A stretch of DNA of 64,000 bases from Humitalea rosea (GTDB lineage Bacteria; Pseudomonadota; Alphaproteobacteria; Acetobacterales; Acetobacteraceae). The position numbers and the translations under genes are program-made. The notes beneath the pieces were generated by a model. That model did not search any database. It was given only the letters and a program-made list of their open reading frames with translations, and was not told where the DNA came from. The number at the start of each line of letters is the position of its first letter. The first letter of the stretch is position 1. The stretch spans positions 1 to 64,000 of the forward strand of contig NZ_QKYU01000023.1 in the NCBI RefSeq assembly GCF_003253705.1, given 5' to 3'. Of this stretch, positions 8,718-17,703 are shown piece after piece.

Positions 8718-9553
8718 AGGTGGTGCTGTTCTGCGGGGGCCAGGGCCTGCGCATGCGCTCGGACAGCAACGGCAATGACCTGCCCAAGCCGATGGTGCCA
8801 CTCGGTCCACGCCCCATTCTTTGGCACCTGATGAAGTACTACGCGCACTTTGGTCATAAGGATTTTATCCTTTGCCTCGGCTACAAGGGCGCGACCATCA
8901 AAGAGTTCTTCGCGAACTATCAGGAATGGATCTCCAATGACTTCGTCCTGGAGGGGGGAGGTCGCCGGCTCGACCTATTGAAGAGTGATATCGATGACTG
9001 GCGCATCACCCTTGTGGATACCGGCATCGAGTCCAACATCGGCGAGCGGCTGATGGCGGTGCGGCGCTTCCTTCAGGACGAGGAGATGTTCCTCGCCAAC
9101 TACAGCGATGGCCTGTCCGATTGCCCGGTGCAGCCCGTCATCGACCGTCTGATCCAGACGGATGCCGTGGCGGCCTGCATGGTGGCGCGGCCGAACATCT
9201 CGGTGCATCTCGTCGAACATGCCTCCGATGGGCTGGTGCATGCCGTGCTCGATGCGGAGGAGGCGAACATGTGGATCAACGCCGGCTTCTTCGCCTTTCG
9301 TCGTGAGATCTTCGACTACATCCGCCCTGGTGAGGAACTCGTCCTTGAACCGTTCAGGCGGTTGATCGCAACGGGCAAGCTTGCGGCCTACCCGTACAGT
9401 GGATTCTGGCGTTGCTGCGATACCTTCAAGGATCTGCAGAACCTCGCGGCACTGGCGGCCTGCGGTCCGGCGCCCTGGGAGGTCTGGCGGCATCCTGTCC
9501 TGCGCCCGCCGCCGATGGAGGTCTTCACCTTCGACCATGCGGCAGCCAAATAA
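8714..9553 (+). CDS. Glucose-1-phosphate cytidylyltransferase-like nucleotidyltransferase
   Basis: Nucleotidyltransferase of 279 residues similar to RfbF, which makes CDP-glucose from glucose 1-phosphate and CTP. The N-terminal nucleotide loop is CGGQGLRMR, followed by the LPKPMVPLGPRPILWHLMKYYAHFG block with the catalytic Lys, and GYKGATIKEFF, all typical of the RfbF type rather than RfbA. Asp residues in FLANYSDGLSD fit the metal site. It overlaps both neighbours by a few bases. No obvious CDP-glucose 4,6-dehydratase (RfbG) gene lies in the window, so either the dehydratase is elsewhere or the activated sugar is not glucose. Confidence 0.82.
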   Translation: MKVVLFCGGQGLRMRSDSNGNDLPKPMVPLGPRPILWHLMKYYAHFGHKDFILCLGYKGATIKEFFANYQEWISNDFVLEGGGRRLDLLKSDIDDWRITLVDTGIESNIGERLMAVRRFLQDEEMFLANYSDGLSDCPVQPVIDRLIQTDAVAACMVARPNISVHLVEHASDGLVHAVLDAEEANMWINAGFFAFRREIFDYIRPGEELVLEPFRRLIATGKLAAYPYSGFWRCCDTFKDLQNLAALAACGPAPWEVWRHPVLRPPPMEVFTFDHAAAK

Positions 9554-10209
9554 TGTTGCGATTGACGTTTAATCTACCTCCCGGCCAGCCGTTGAACATC
9601 CTGTGCATCGGCGCCCATTCCGATGACATCGAGATCGGGGCGGGCGGCACGATCCTGGCGCTGCTGGCACAGCCGCGGCCGGTGCGGGTGCATTGGATCG
9701 TATTTTCCGCCTCCCCCCAACGAGCGCAGGAGGCGCGGGCGAGCGCCGCGGAATTCCTGACCGGTGCGGATGCCGCGCTGATCGAGGTCGAGGATATGCG
9801 CGACGGATTCTTCCCCGCGGAATTCCTCCGCGTGAAGGAAAGGTTCGAGGTGCTGAAACAGGCGTCGCGTCCCGACCTGATCCTGACCCATACGCGCGAC
9901 GATCATCATCAGGACCACCGTTGCCTGGCTGAACTGACCTGGAATACCTTCCGGAAGCACCTCATCCTGGGCTACGAGATCCCCAAATACGACCCGGATC
10001 TCGGCAATCCCAACCTGTTCATGCCGCTTTCCAGCGAGGTCGCGGAACGGAAGGTTGCCGCCCTCATGCGGCATTTCAAAACCCAGCATGCGCGGGGCTG
10101 GTTCACCCCGGAGACGTTCCACGCCCTGATGCGATTGCGTGGCCTACAGGCGGCGGCGCAATCCGGGATGGCGGAGGCGTTCCATGGTCCGAAGCTTTGG
10201 CTGTGTTGA
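9553..10209 (+). CDS. PIG-L family deacetylase
   Basis: Zinc-dependent N-deacetylase of the PIG-L/LmbE fold, 218 residues. The metal motif AHSDDIE (His22, Asp24, Asp25) and the second motif with clustered histidines (THTRDDHHQDHR) are intact. Enzymes of this family remove an acetyl group from GlcNAc-type sugars or related small molecules. ATG 9553 shares an A with the TAA stop of the cytidylyltransferase, so translation is coupled. Its place in the cluster suggests that an N-acetylated sugar intermediate is deacetylated before or after methylation. Membership is sure; the substrate is inferred only in outline. Confidence 0.85.
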   Translation: MLRLTFNLPPGQPLNILCIGAHSDDIEIGAGGTILALLAQPRPVRVHWIVFSASPQRAQEARASAAEFLTGADAALIEVEDMRDGFFPAEFLRVKERFEVLKQASRPDLILTHTRDDHHQDHRCLAELTWNTFRKHLILGYEIPKYDPDLGNPNLFMPLSSEVAERKVAALMRHFKTQHARGWFTPETFHALMRLRGLQAAAQSGMAEAFHGPKLWLC

Positions 10210-10217
10210 CCCCGCCA

Positions 10218-10763
10218 TCACCCCACCGCACCCGGCGGCCTGAACGGCGGCCAGCTCCGGTCCTTGTCCGATATCACAGTGACCGGGCGCGGCCAGGTGA
10301 TGCCGAGGGCGGGATCGTCGTGGCGAAGGCCATCAGCGAAACCGGGGGCATAGGCGGTGTCCATCTGGTAGAGCACCTCGCAATCATCGACGAGCGTCTG
10401 AAAGCCATGCGCGCATCCCTTCGGGATGTAGAGCGCAAGATCGCCATCCTGACGCAGTTCGAACGCCTGCCATCGGCCCTTGGTCGGGCTGTCGGGGCGC
10501 AGGTCGGCGATGACATCATGGATGGCGCCGCGCACGCAGCGCACGAGCTTTGCCTCGGCATGCGGCGCACGTTGAAAATGCATGCCCCGCAGCGTGCCCG
10601 CCGTGGTGGAGACCGAAAGGCTCGCCTGAACGAAATCCCCCGCAAGGCCCTGCGCGGCGAAGGTCTCGCGGCAGAAGAGGCGGGCGAAGGCGCCACGGGC
10701 ATCGCCATGCCAGTCCAGGCGGAGTCCGAAGAGCCCATCTATCTCCGTCGATTCGAAGCGCAT
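10218..10763 (-). CDS. dTDP-4-dehydrorhamnose 3,5-epimerase-like protein (RmlC family)
   Basis: Cupin-fold sugar-nucleotide epimerase, 181 residues, the normal RmlC length. The catalytic base His62 sits in LRGMHFQ, Tyr132 and Tyr138 in the LYQMDTAY segment, and the conserved Asp before GITWP near the C-terminus is present. The usual NHSRS-type motif is changed to ASLSVS, so substrate handling may differ from true RmlC. It is the only gene of the cluster on the minus strand, convergent with the deacetylase (8 bases apart) and divergent from the DUF4910 gene (37 bases apart). Epimerisation at C-3, C-5 or both of a 4-keto sugar nucleotide is the expected role. Confidence 0.82.
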   Translation of the reverse strand: MRFESTEIDGLFGLRLDWHGDARGAFARLFCRETFAAQGLAGDFVQASLSVSTTAGTLRGMHFQRAPHAEAKLVRCVRGAIHDVIADLRPDSPTKGRWQAFELRQDGDLALYIPKGCAHGFQTLVDDCEVLYQMDTAYAPGFADGLRHDDPALGITWPRPVTVISDKDRSWPPFRPPGAVG

Positions 10764-10800
10764 CCGCGCGACCTCCCGCCTTCACCGCAATGGGGGCAGC

Positions 10801-12171
10801 ATGTCGGATCCCGGTGAAGAACTCCACGCGCATGTGCGGGCGCTGTTCCCGCTGTGCCGCAGCATCACGGGCGCGGGCTTGCGTGACACGCTCGGCTATA
10901 TCGCCCGCCATATCCCGCTGACCGTGACCGAGGTGCCGAGCGGCACCGCGGTATTGGACTGGGTGGTGCCGCCCGAGTGGACCGTGCGCGGCGCCTCGAT
11001 TTTGGCGATGGATGGATCCACGATCATCGATTTCGACCGTCACACTCTTCATCTGCTGAACTACAGCGCGCCCTTCGAGGGGGAGGTCTCGCGCCTGGAC
11101 CTTGAGGCGCATTTGCACAGCCTTCCGGCGCAGCCCGACCTCATCCCCTACGTCACCTCCTACTATCGCCGGGATTGGGGATTCTGCCTCGCGCATCGCG
11201 ATCGCCTGGCACTGGGGGATGCGCGATACCGCGTCCGGATCGACACGGAACTCGCTCCTGGGAGCCTGAGTTACGGCGAATGTGTGCTGCCCGGCGAGGA
11301 GGAGGGCGAGGTGCTGATTTCCGCTCATAGCTGCCATCCCTCGCTGGCCAATGACAACCTCTCATCCATCGCCGTGGCGATCGATCTGGCACGGATCCTG
11401 AGCGCGCGGCGACGGCGCTTCACATGGCGCTTCCTCTTCGCGCCAGGCACCATCGGTGCGATCTGCTGGCTTGCCGCCAACCGTGACGCGGCGGCCCGCA
11501 TCCGCCACGGCCTGGTGCTGACCTGCCTCGGTGATCCGGCGCCTCCAAGCTACAAGCGCAGCCGCCGACAGGATGCACCGATCGACCGCTATGTTGAGCA
11601 TGTGTTGCGGGATGAAGGCTTTGGCGAGCGCATCCTGCCGTTCACCCCCACCGGCTATGATGAGCGCCAATTCTGTTCGCCGGGCTTCGACTTGCCGATG
11701 GGGTGTCTGATGCGATCCCCGGGGGGCAGTTTCCCGGAGTATCACACCTCGGCCGATACCCCCGATTTCGTTCGACCCGCGGCTCTGGCGGATTCGCTGC
11801 GTGTGCTCGACCGCATCGCGACGCTGATCGAGCGGGACGGTATCTTCGCAAGCAAGGCGCCTTATGGCGAACCGCAACTTGGCCGCCGTGGGCTGTATGA
11901 CGGTGCGGCCACAGCGGCGTCGCGGCTGGCGTTGCTGTGGTCCCTCAACCTGGCCGATGGGCGGCATTCGCTGCTGGATGTGGCACAGCGATCGGGGCTG
12001 GCGTTTGCCGAGGTGGCGGATGCGACGGAGCGGCTGGTGGCAGCGGGGCTCGTTGTCCAGGGCTCAGGAACATGCGTGCCGGACGCAGGGTCATCCCTGT
12101 CACACCCATCATCATCGCGCTCTGCCGCGCGCCACCATCAGGAAAGGACCGTTCCGTGCGCATTCTCGTGA
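10801..12171 (+). CDS. DUF4910/DUF2172 aminopeptidase-like protein
   Basis: A 456-residue protein of the DUF4910 type: an M28-like zinc aminopeptidase fold with an inserted DUF2172-type segment and a C-terminal winged helix. The sequence starts with a helix ending in LFPLCRSITGAGLRDTL, the presumed zinc-site motif HSCHPSLANDNLS lies at about residues 176-188, and later GYDERQFCSPGF and PEYHTSADTPDF supply further ligands. The last 100 residues form the winged helix. Homologues repeatedly occur in nucleotide-sugar and glycan clusters, though their function is not established. The last residues (Ser/Arg-rich) overlap the next gene by 16 bases. Confidence 0.8.
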   Translation: MSDPGEELHAHVRALFPLCRSITGAGLRDTLGYIARHIPLTVTEVPSGTAVLDWVVPPEWTVRGASILAMDGSTIIDFDRHTLHLLNYSAPFEGEVSRLDLEAHLHSLPAQPDLIPYVTSYYRRDWGFCLAHRDRLALGDARYRVRIDTELAPGSLSYGECVLPGEEEGEVLISAHSCHPSLANDNLSSIAVAIDLARILSARRRRFTWRFLFAPGTIGAICWLAANRDAAARIRHGLVLTCLGDPAPPSYKRSRRQDAPIDRYVEHVLRDEGFGERILPFTPTGYDERQFCSPGFDLPMGCLMRSPGGSFPEYHTSADTPDFVRPAALADSLRVLDRIATLIERDGIFASKAPYGEPQLGRRGLYDGAATAASRLALLWSLNLADGRHSLLDVAQRSGLAFAEVADATERLVAAGLVVQGSGTCVPDAGSSLSHPSSSRSAARHHQERTVPCAFS

Positions 12172-13202
12172 CTGGCAGCATGGGTTATGTCGGACCCGGC
12201 GTGGTGGCGCATCTGCGCGCCCGCTTCCCGGAGGCCGAGCTGATCGGGCTTGATTCCGGCCTGTTCGCGACCTGCCTGACGACGCCGGGCCGGGCGCCCG
12301 AGACGCGCCTGGACGCACAGCGCTTCGGCGATGTGCGTGATGTGACCGTGGAAGATCTGCGCGAATGCGACGTGGTGATCCATCTCGCCGCCCTTTCGAA
12401 CGATCCCATCGGCACGCGGTTCGAGGAGGTGACCGACGCCGTGAACCGCGCGGCCAGCCTGCATCTGGCAGCCTGCGCGCGTGAGGCCGGCGTCGGGCAC
12501 TTCGTCTTTGCGTCGAGTTGCAGCGTCTATGGCTTCGCCGATGCGCAGGCGCGGCGCGAGACGGATGCGACGGCGCCGCTGACCGCCTATGCCCGCTCCA
12601 AGATCGGCACGGAGGAAGGTCTGCGGCAGATGGACCTCAACGGCATGACCGTGACCTGCCTGCGCTTCGCCACGGCATGCGGTTACAGCGAACGTTTGCG
12701 GCTGGATCTGGTGCTGAATGATTTCGTTGCCTGTGCCCTGGCCTCGGGACGCATCACGGTGCTGAGCGACGGGACGCCCTGGCGCCCGCTGATCGACGTG
12801 CGCGACATGGCGCGCGCCATTGAATGGGCGGCGACCCGCGACCCGGCGCGCGGCGGGCGCATGCTGGTGGTGAATGCGGGCTCGGACGAGCGCAACCACC
12901 AGGTGCGCGACCTCGCCGTGGCCGTGGCGCAGGCCGTGCCCGGGACGACCACGGAGATCAACACCGCGGCCCCCTTCGATCCGCGCTCCTACCGCGTGGA
13001 TTTTGGCCTGTTCCGCGCATTGGCGCCGGAGCACCAACCGCGCTGCGACCTTGGCGAGTCCATTGCCGGCCTCGTCACGGGGCTGCGCGGCATTGGCTTC
13101 GACGACGCCGCGTTTCGCGGCTCGGCCAAGATGATTCGCCTCAACATGGTGTCGGCGCTGCTGGCCGAACAGCGCCTCGGGCCAGACCTGCGCTGGACCT
13201 AG
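12156..13202 (+). CDS. NAD-dependent epimerase/dehydratase
   Basis: Extended short-chain dehydrogenase of 348 residues acting on a nucleotide sugar. The Rossmann motif TGSMGYVG lies at residues 6-13, the catalytic SSCSVYG segment around residue 120 and the YARSK pair (Tyr-xxx-Lys) around residue 145; a DVRDMARAI segment is typical of the family. The start is GTG 12156, seven bases after GGAAAGGA at 12141-12148; the frame upstream is only a shadow of the preceding gene. It closes the glycan cluster. Epimerase, dehydratase or reductase activity cannot be separated from sequence alone. A further 100 bases separate it from the convergent kinase gene. Confidence 0.85.
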   Translation: MRILVTGSMGYVGPGVVAHLRARFPEAELIGLDSGLFATCLTTPGRAPETRLDAQRFGDVRDVTVEDLRECDVVIHLAALSNDPIGTRFEEVTDAVNRAASLHLAACAREAGVGHFVFASSCSVYGFADAQARRETDATAPLTAYARSKIGTEEGLRQMDLNGMTVTCLRFATACGYSERLRLDLVLNDFVACALASGRITVLSDGTPWRPLIDVRDMARAIEWAATRDPARGGRMLVVNAGSDERNHQVRDLAVAVAQAVPGTTTEINTAAPFDPRSYRVDFGLFRALAPEHQPRCDLGESIAGLVTGLRGIGFDDAAFRGSAKMIRLNMVSALLAEQRLGPDLRWT

Positions 13203-13305
13203 GCGCTACGGCGGCGGTCATGCGTTCCTGCGTGCCGTCATCATCGGTGCTGGCCTGGCAGCCGATGAGTTGCTCGCCCTGCCAGCAATTTCTTCACCTG
13301 TGCGG

Positions 13306-16300
13306 TCAATGGGGCGGTTCGTCATCGCCTGCCGGAGCAGCGGCAAACGCCAGCCGCGCCAATGCGGCCAGGGAACTGGAGCCCGTCTTCTTCATGATGG
13401 CGGCGCGATGGTTCTCGACCATGCGTTGGCCGATGCCGAGATCGGCTGCGATCGTCTTGCTCGGATGGCCGGCCAGGATCATCGCCATGATCTGACGCTG
13501 CCGCGGGGTGAGGCTGGTGACGTGGGACGCCGCGGCCTCCTGCCAGGCAACCAGCTTGCTTGAATCCCGTGCCCGCTCGAGCGCGCGCTCGACGCTGGAG
13601 ATCAGGTCCCGGCGATCGACCGGCTTCTCGATGAAGTCCATAGCCCCCGCCTTCATGGCCTGCACCGCCGTCGGCAGGTCGCAGCGTCCGGTGATCATGA
13701 TGGCGGGCAACGGATGCCCCGCGGTGTTCAGCGACTTCAGCAATTCCAGTCCACTCATCCCTCCGGGCAGATGCGCGTCGATGAGGATGCAGCCCTCCCG
13801 ATCCGGATGATACGCCTCCAGGAACGCCTCGCAGGTCGCAAAATCCTCGACGTGCCAGCCGTTGCCCTCAAGCAGCCCACGCAGCCCTTTGCGGATCTCC
13901 AGCTCGCCATCGACGACAAAGATGACCGGCGTGGCAAGCCCGATGGAGGCTGCGGACGTGGCTGGCTGACCGTTGGCGGCTATGTCGTGCGGGACGGCGA
14001 GGAGGCGTTGCACCACCTGCGCGAGTTCTATCGGCTTGACCGGCTTGTTAAGCTGCACACAATCGTAGTGGGCGATCTCACGCAAGGTCATCGTCGAAAT
14101 ATCGCCGGTGAGGATGATGACCGGGATCTGCTCTCGAAGCTTCTCACGCAGCCTCGTCGCGAGCCTTATCCCGTTCGGACCATTGGGAAGATTGTAATCG
14201 GCGAGAATGAGGTCGGGGCTGATCGTGCCTTGTGCGATCAACTCCAGTGCCGCGGTGCCATCGGGCGCGGTCCCGACCACGTGCCCCTCGTCTTCAAGCA
14301 AGCGCTCGAGGAGGTCGCGCACGTCGGGATCGTCCTCCACGACCAATATTGAGCCGGCACGGTGAGGATAGTCACCATGCCCGGGGCGCTGTTGTTCCAG
14401 CAGTGGCGCCGTCACCTGCCTTGAACGCCCGACCTCGATGGCGAAGAGAGAGCCTATGCCCGGCCGGGACCGCACGGCGATCCGATATCCCATCAGATCG
14501 CCCAGGCGCTTCACGATGGCCAGGCCGAGCCCGAAGCCGCGGCTGCGTTCCCGCGCCGCATTGTTGAGCTGATGATACTCCTCGAAGATCGCGTTCAGCT
14601 GCCCCTTCGGGATGCCGATGCCGGTGTCCCAGATCTCGATGCTCAGCATTTCGCTGCGGCGACGACACCCGAGCAACACCTTGCCGCGCTTGGTGTACTT
14701 CAGCGCATTCGAAAGGATGTTCCGGATCATCTGCTCAAGGAGACGCGGATCGCTGTCGATGGACAGGCTGCACGGGACGACGCGCAGGACGAGCCCCCGC
14801 GCCTGCGCCTGATAGGCGAATTCCTGTCGCAACCGCTCGAACATCTCGTTGACGGGAAAGTTGATGATATCGGCGTGGACGGTGCCGGCGTCGATCTGGT
14901 TGATGTCGAGCAGAGCATTCAGCATGCCGGCCATGGTGGCCGAGGTCTGCTCAAGCCGGGAAACCAGTTCCAGCGCCTCGTCGGTCTTCTTGGCGGCGAT
15001 CTTCCGCGCCAGAATGCCTCCCATCAGGCTGAGCGCCTGCAAGGGTTGGCGAAGGTCATGGCTTGCGGCGCTGAGGAAGCGTGACTTCGCGGCCGTCGCC
15101 TGCTCGGCCTGTCGCTTGGCGGAGTCCAGGGCGTCCGCCGTATTCCTGCGCTCGGTGATGTCGGCGAAGGTGATGACGACGCCTTCAATCCCATTGTCAT
15201 GCGTTCGGTACGGCAAGATGCGACGGACATACCAGGCACCGCCCTCGGTTTCGATCTCGCGTTCGAGAGGCGTGTGGCTTGTGAGCACGATCCGCGCATC
15301 GGTAAGAAGCGAGCTGTCCTCGGCCAGGGGATGCAGGTCGGCGAGGGGACGTCCGATGTCGCCGGGGATGATGTTGAAGAGTGACCTCGTCGCCGGCGTG
15401 AAGAGGCGGATGTTGAGGTCGGTGTCGAGGAAGAGGGTCGCCACATCCGTGCTGTTCAGCACATTCTGCAGGTCATTGGAGGTCGTACGCTGGCGCTCCA
15501 AGGTCTCTTGAAGCTGGCTGTTCAGGGCGGTCAGCTCCTCGTTGAGCGACTGCAACTCCTCCTTCGAGGTCAGCAGCTCCTCGTTCGTCGACTGATATTC
15601 CTCGTTGATGGACAAAGCTTCCTCGTTGATCGCCTTCTGCTCTTCGCTCGAGGTCTCGAGGTCGCTGATCGCGCCCTGGAGTTCGGTCCTGGTGGCTTCG
15701 AGTTCCTGCTCGAGCCCCGCAAGCCTTGCGCCATCGGCGGGGACTGCCGCCCGTCCCAGCTCAGGCGCGAGCTTTGGCTCATCAACGAAGCAGACCAGCA
15801 GCAGGTCCTCGCCGTCGCTGCGGACGGGCTGGACCGAGATGCTGAAGGGAAGCGTCCTGCCATCGCGCTTCGTCTGCCCGCCAGCCGCGGCGATGCGTTC
15901 GTTCCCCTGCGAGGCCCGCTGAATGGCCGAGCGGAGCTTGGTGCGCAGGCCTCCTCGCGCCATGGCGAGCAGGTCATGCGAGGGATGTCCCGGCGCCACA
16001 CTCAGGAAACGGTCGGTCGCGCCCAAGTGAAAGAGACACTCGTGTTTGCGGTTGATGAGCACGGCCGCCGGCGCATAGCTCTCCATCACCAGCCGGCGGC
16101 ACAGGTCTGCGAGTGCGGTCTGGCGCGATGGGGCCGGTCCGGCGTCCCGGCGCATGGGGGGGCGCGGACCGTCGCCGGGTGAGGCCCGCAGGAAAGTGAG
16201 ATCGCCCGGTCGGCTGCGTGCGACGTGGCGATAGAGGCGCTCGACCTTCGAGATCACCTCGAAGCGGCCGTCGGCATTGCCGATCGTCTCGGAACTGCCG

Positions 16301-17703
16301 AGCAGCAGGACCCCGCCCTCGCGAAGCGCGAAATGGAACAGCGAGATGACCTTCGCCTGCGCCTCAGGCTGCAGATAGATGAGAAGGTTTCGGCAGGAAA
16401 TCAGGTCGATGCGCGAGAAGGGCGGATCGCTGAGAACATCCTGGACGGTGAAGACGACCATGGCGCGAAGGTCGGCCGAGACCCGGTAGCCATGCTCATC
16501 CTTGGTGAAGAAATGTGCCAGGCGTGCCGTCGACACGTCGGCCTCGATCGTATCGGGGTAGAGCCCATCCCGCGCGCTGGTGACGGCGTCGGCATCAACA
16601 TCCGATGCGAAGACCTGCAGCTTGACGTTGCGCCTGGCGGCGGTGATCTCCTCCTTGAACAGCATGGCGAGGGAATAGGCTTCCTCCCCCGTGCTGCATC
16701 CCGTGATCCAGATGCGCAGCGGGTGATCGGTCGCCTGCTTGCGCACCAGATCGGGAATGATCTGCTCGGCCAGATAGTCGAAGACCTTTGGATCGCGGAA
16801 GAAGCTGGTGATGTTGATCAGCAGGTCCTTGGCGAGAAGCTCCAGTTCATTCGCATCGTCCCGCAGCTTGGCGAGGTATTGGTCCATCCGATCGGTCTCG
16901 ATGCCCGCCATCGCCATGCGCCGCTCGATCCGGCGCTCGAGCGTTCCCTGTTTGTAGAGCCTGAAGTCGTGCGAGGTTCTCGCGCGCAGGAGTTCGATGA
17001 TCCCGGGCACCCCATCGGATGCGCCTTCCTGTGGCAGCAAGCCGGCAGGCGGCGGGGCGACGGCCATGTGGCGGTCGTAGCTGGCGATGGCGGCGGGGAT
17101 CTCGGCGACGTAAAGCACCAGATCGACGGCGCCTGTCATGATCGCGCTGCGCGGCATGCCGTCATACCCCGCCTCGTCGGGATGCTGGACGATGACGAGG
17201 CCGCGTTTTTCCTTGACGGCCTTCAGGCCGAGACTGCCATCGGCGCCGGTTCCGGACAGGATGACGCAGATGGCGCGATCGCCACATTCCTTGGCGAGCG
17301 AATGCAACAGGAAGTCGAACGGCATGCGCGCACCGTGACGGGCCTCCGGCTGCGACAGATGCAGCATGCCGTCGCCGACCGAGAGATAGGTTCCCGGGGG
17401 AATGACATAGATGTGGTCGGGCTCGATTCGCGCGCCGTCGGTCGCCTGCCGCACGGCCATCGACGTATGGCCCGCGAGCAGATCCACCATCATGCTTTCA
17501 TGGGTCGGATCGAGGTGTTGCACCAGGATGTAGGCCATGCCCGTTTCGGCGGGCAAGGCATCGAGCAGTTTCCTGCACGCATCAAGGCCCCCGGCCGAGG
17601 CGCCGATCCCGACGATCTGCAGATCGCTCGGGCCGTGGGACGGGCCGTGAGAGGGGGAGCGCTTGCGCGCGGCACTCGATTTGGGTGAGCAAATTGGTGG
17701 CAT
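13306..17703 (-). CDS. CheB-CheR-PAS-histidine kinase-REC-REC-LuxR fusion protein
   Basis: A 1465-residue signalling protein. Domains in order: CheB methylesterase (28-210, Ser36, His63, Asp155), CheR methyltransferase (232-495, SAM motif GCSTGEEAYSLA), PAS-like (530-640), a Glu/Asn-rich coiled coil (660-745), PAS (750-855), HisKA (His882 in SHDLRQPLQ), HATPase (980-1090, DTGIGIP and GFGLGLAI), receiver 1 (1117-1235, Asp1169), receiver 2 (1258-1375, FixJ-like, Asp1309) and a LuxR/FixJ helix-turn-helix (1393-1455, LTPRQRQIMAMILAG). The start at 17703 has GGGAG upstream; a longer frame reaches 17850. CheB-CheR-kinase proteins are known, but here the DNA-binding output is on the same chain. It is divergent from a single-domain receiver, a likely partner. 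Confidence 0.88.
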   Translation of the reverse strand: MPPICSPKSSAARKRSPSHGPSHGPSDLQIVGIGASAGGLDACRKLLDALPAETGMAYILVQHLDPTHESMMVDLLAGHTSMAVRQATDGARIEPDHIYVIPPGTYLSVGDGMLHLSQPEARHGARMPFDFLLHSLAKECGDRAICVILSGTGADGSLGLKAVKEKRGLVIVQHPDEAGYDGMPRSAIMTGAVDLVLYVAEIPAAIASYDRHMAVAPPPAGLLPQEGASDGVPGIIELLRARTSHDFRLYKQGTLERRIERRMAMAGIETDRMDQYLAKLRDDANELELLAKDLLINITSFFRDPKVFDYLAEQIIPDLVRKQATDHPLRIWITGCSTGEEAYSLAMLFKEEITAARRNVKLQVFASDVDADAVTSARDGLYPDTIEADVSTARLAHFFTKDEHGYRVSADLRAMVVFTVQDVLSDPPFSRIDLISCRNLLIYLQPEAQAKVISLFHFALREGGVLLLGSSETIGNADGRFEVISKVERLYRHVARSRPGDLTFLRASPGDGPRPPMRRDAGPAPSRQTALADLCRRLVMESYAPAAVLINRKHECLFHLGATDRFLSVAPGHPSHDLLAMARGGLRTKLRSAIQRASQGNERIAAAGGQTKRDGRTLPFSISVQPVRSDGEDLLLVCFVDEPKLAPELGRAAVPADGARLAGLEQELEATRTELQGAISDLETSSEEQKAINEEALSINEEYQSTNEELLTSKEELQSLNEELTALNSQLQETLERQRTTSNDLQNVLNSTDVATLFLDTDLNIRLFTPATRSLFNIIPGDIGRPLADLHPLAEDSSLLTDARIVLTSHTPLEREIETEGGAWYVRRILPYRTHDNGIEGVVITFADITERRNTADALDSAKRQAEQATAAKSRFLSAASHDLRQPLQALSLMGGILARKIAAKKTDEALELVSRLEQTSATMAGMLNALLDINQIDAGTVHADIINFPVNEMFERLRQEFAYQAQARGLVLRVVPCSLSIDSDPRLLEQMIRNILSNALKYTKRGKVLLGCRRRSEMLSIEIWDTGIGIPKGQLNAIFEEYHQLNNAARERSRGFGLGLAIVKRLGDLMGYRIAVRSRPGIGSLFAIEVGRSRQVTAPLLEQQRPGHGDYPHRAGSILVVEDDPDVRDLLERLLEDEGHVVGTAPDGTAALELIAQGTISPDLILADYNLPNGPNGIRLATRLREKLREQIPVIILTGDISTMTLREIAHYDCVQLNKPVKPIELAQVVQRLLAVPHDIAANGQPATSAASIGLATPVIFVVDGELEIRKGLRGLLEGNGWHVEDFATCEAFLEAYHPDREGCILIDAHLPGGMSGLELLKSLNTAGHPLPAIMITGRCDLPTAVQAMKAGAMDFIEKPVDRRDLISSVERALERARDSSKLVAWQEAAASHVTSLTPRQRQIMAMILAGHPSKTIAADLGIGQRMVENHRAAIMKKTGSSSLAALARLAFAAAPAGDDEPPH

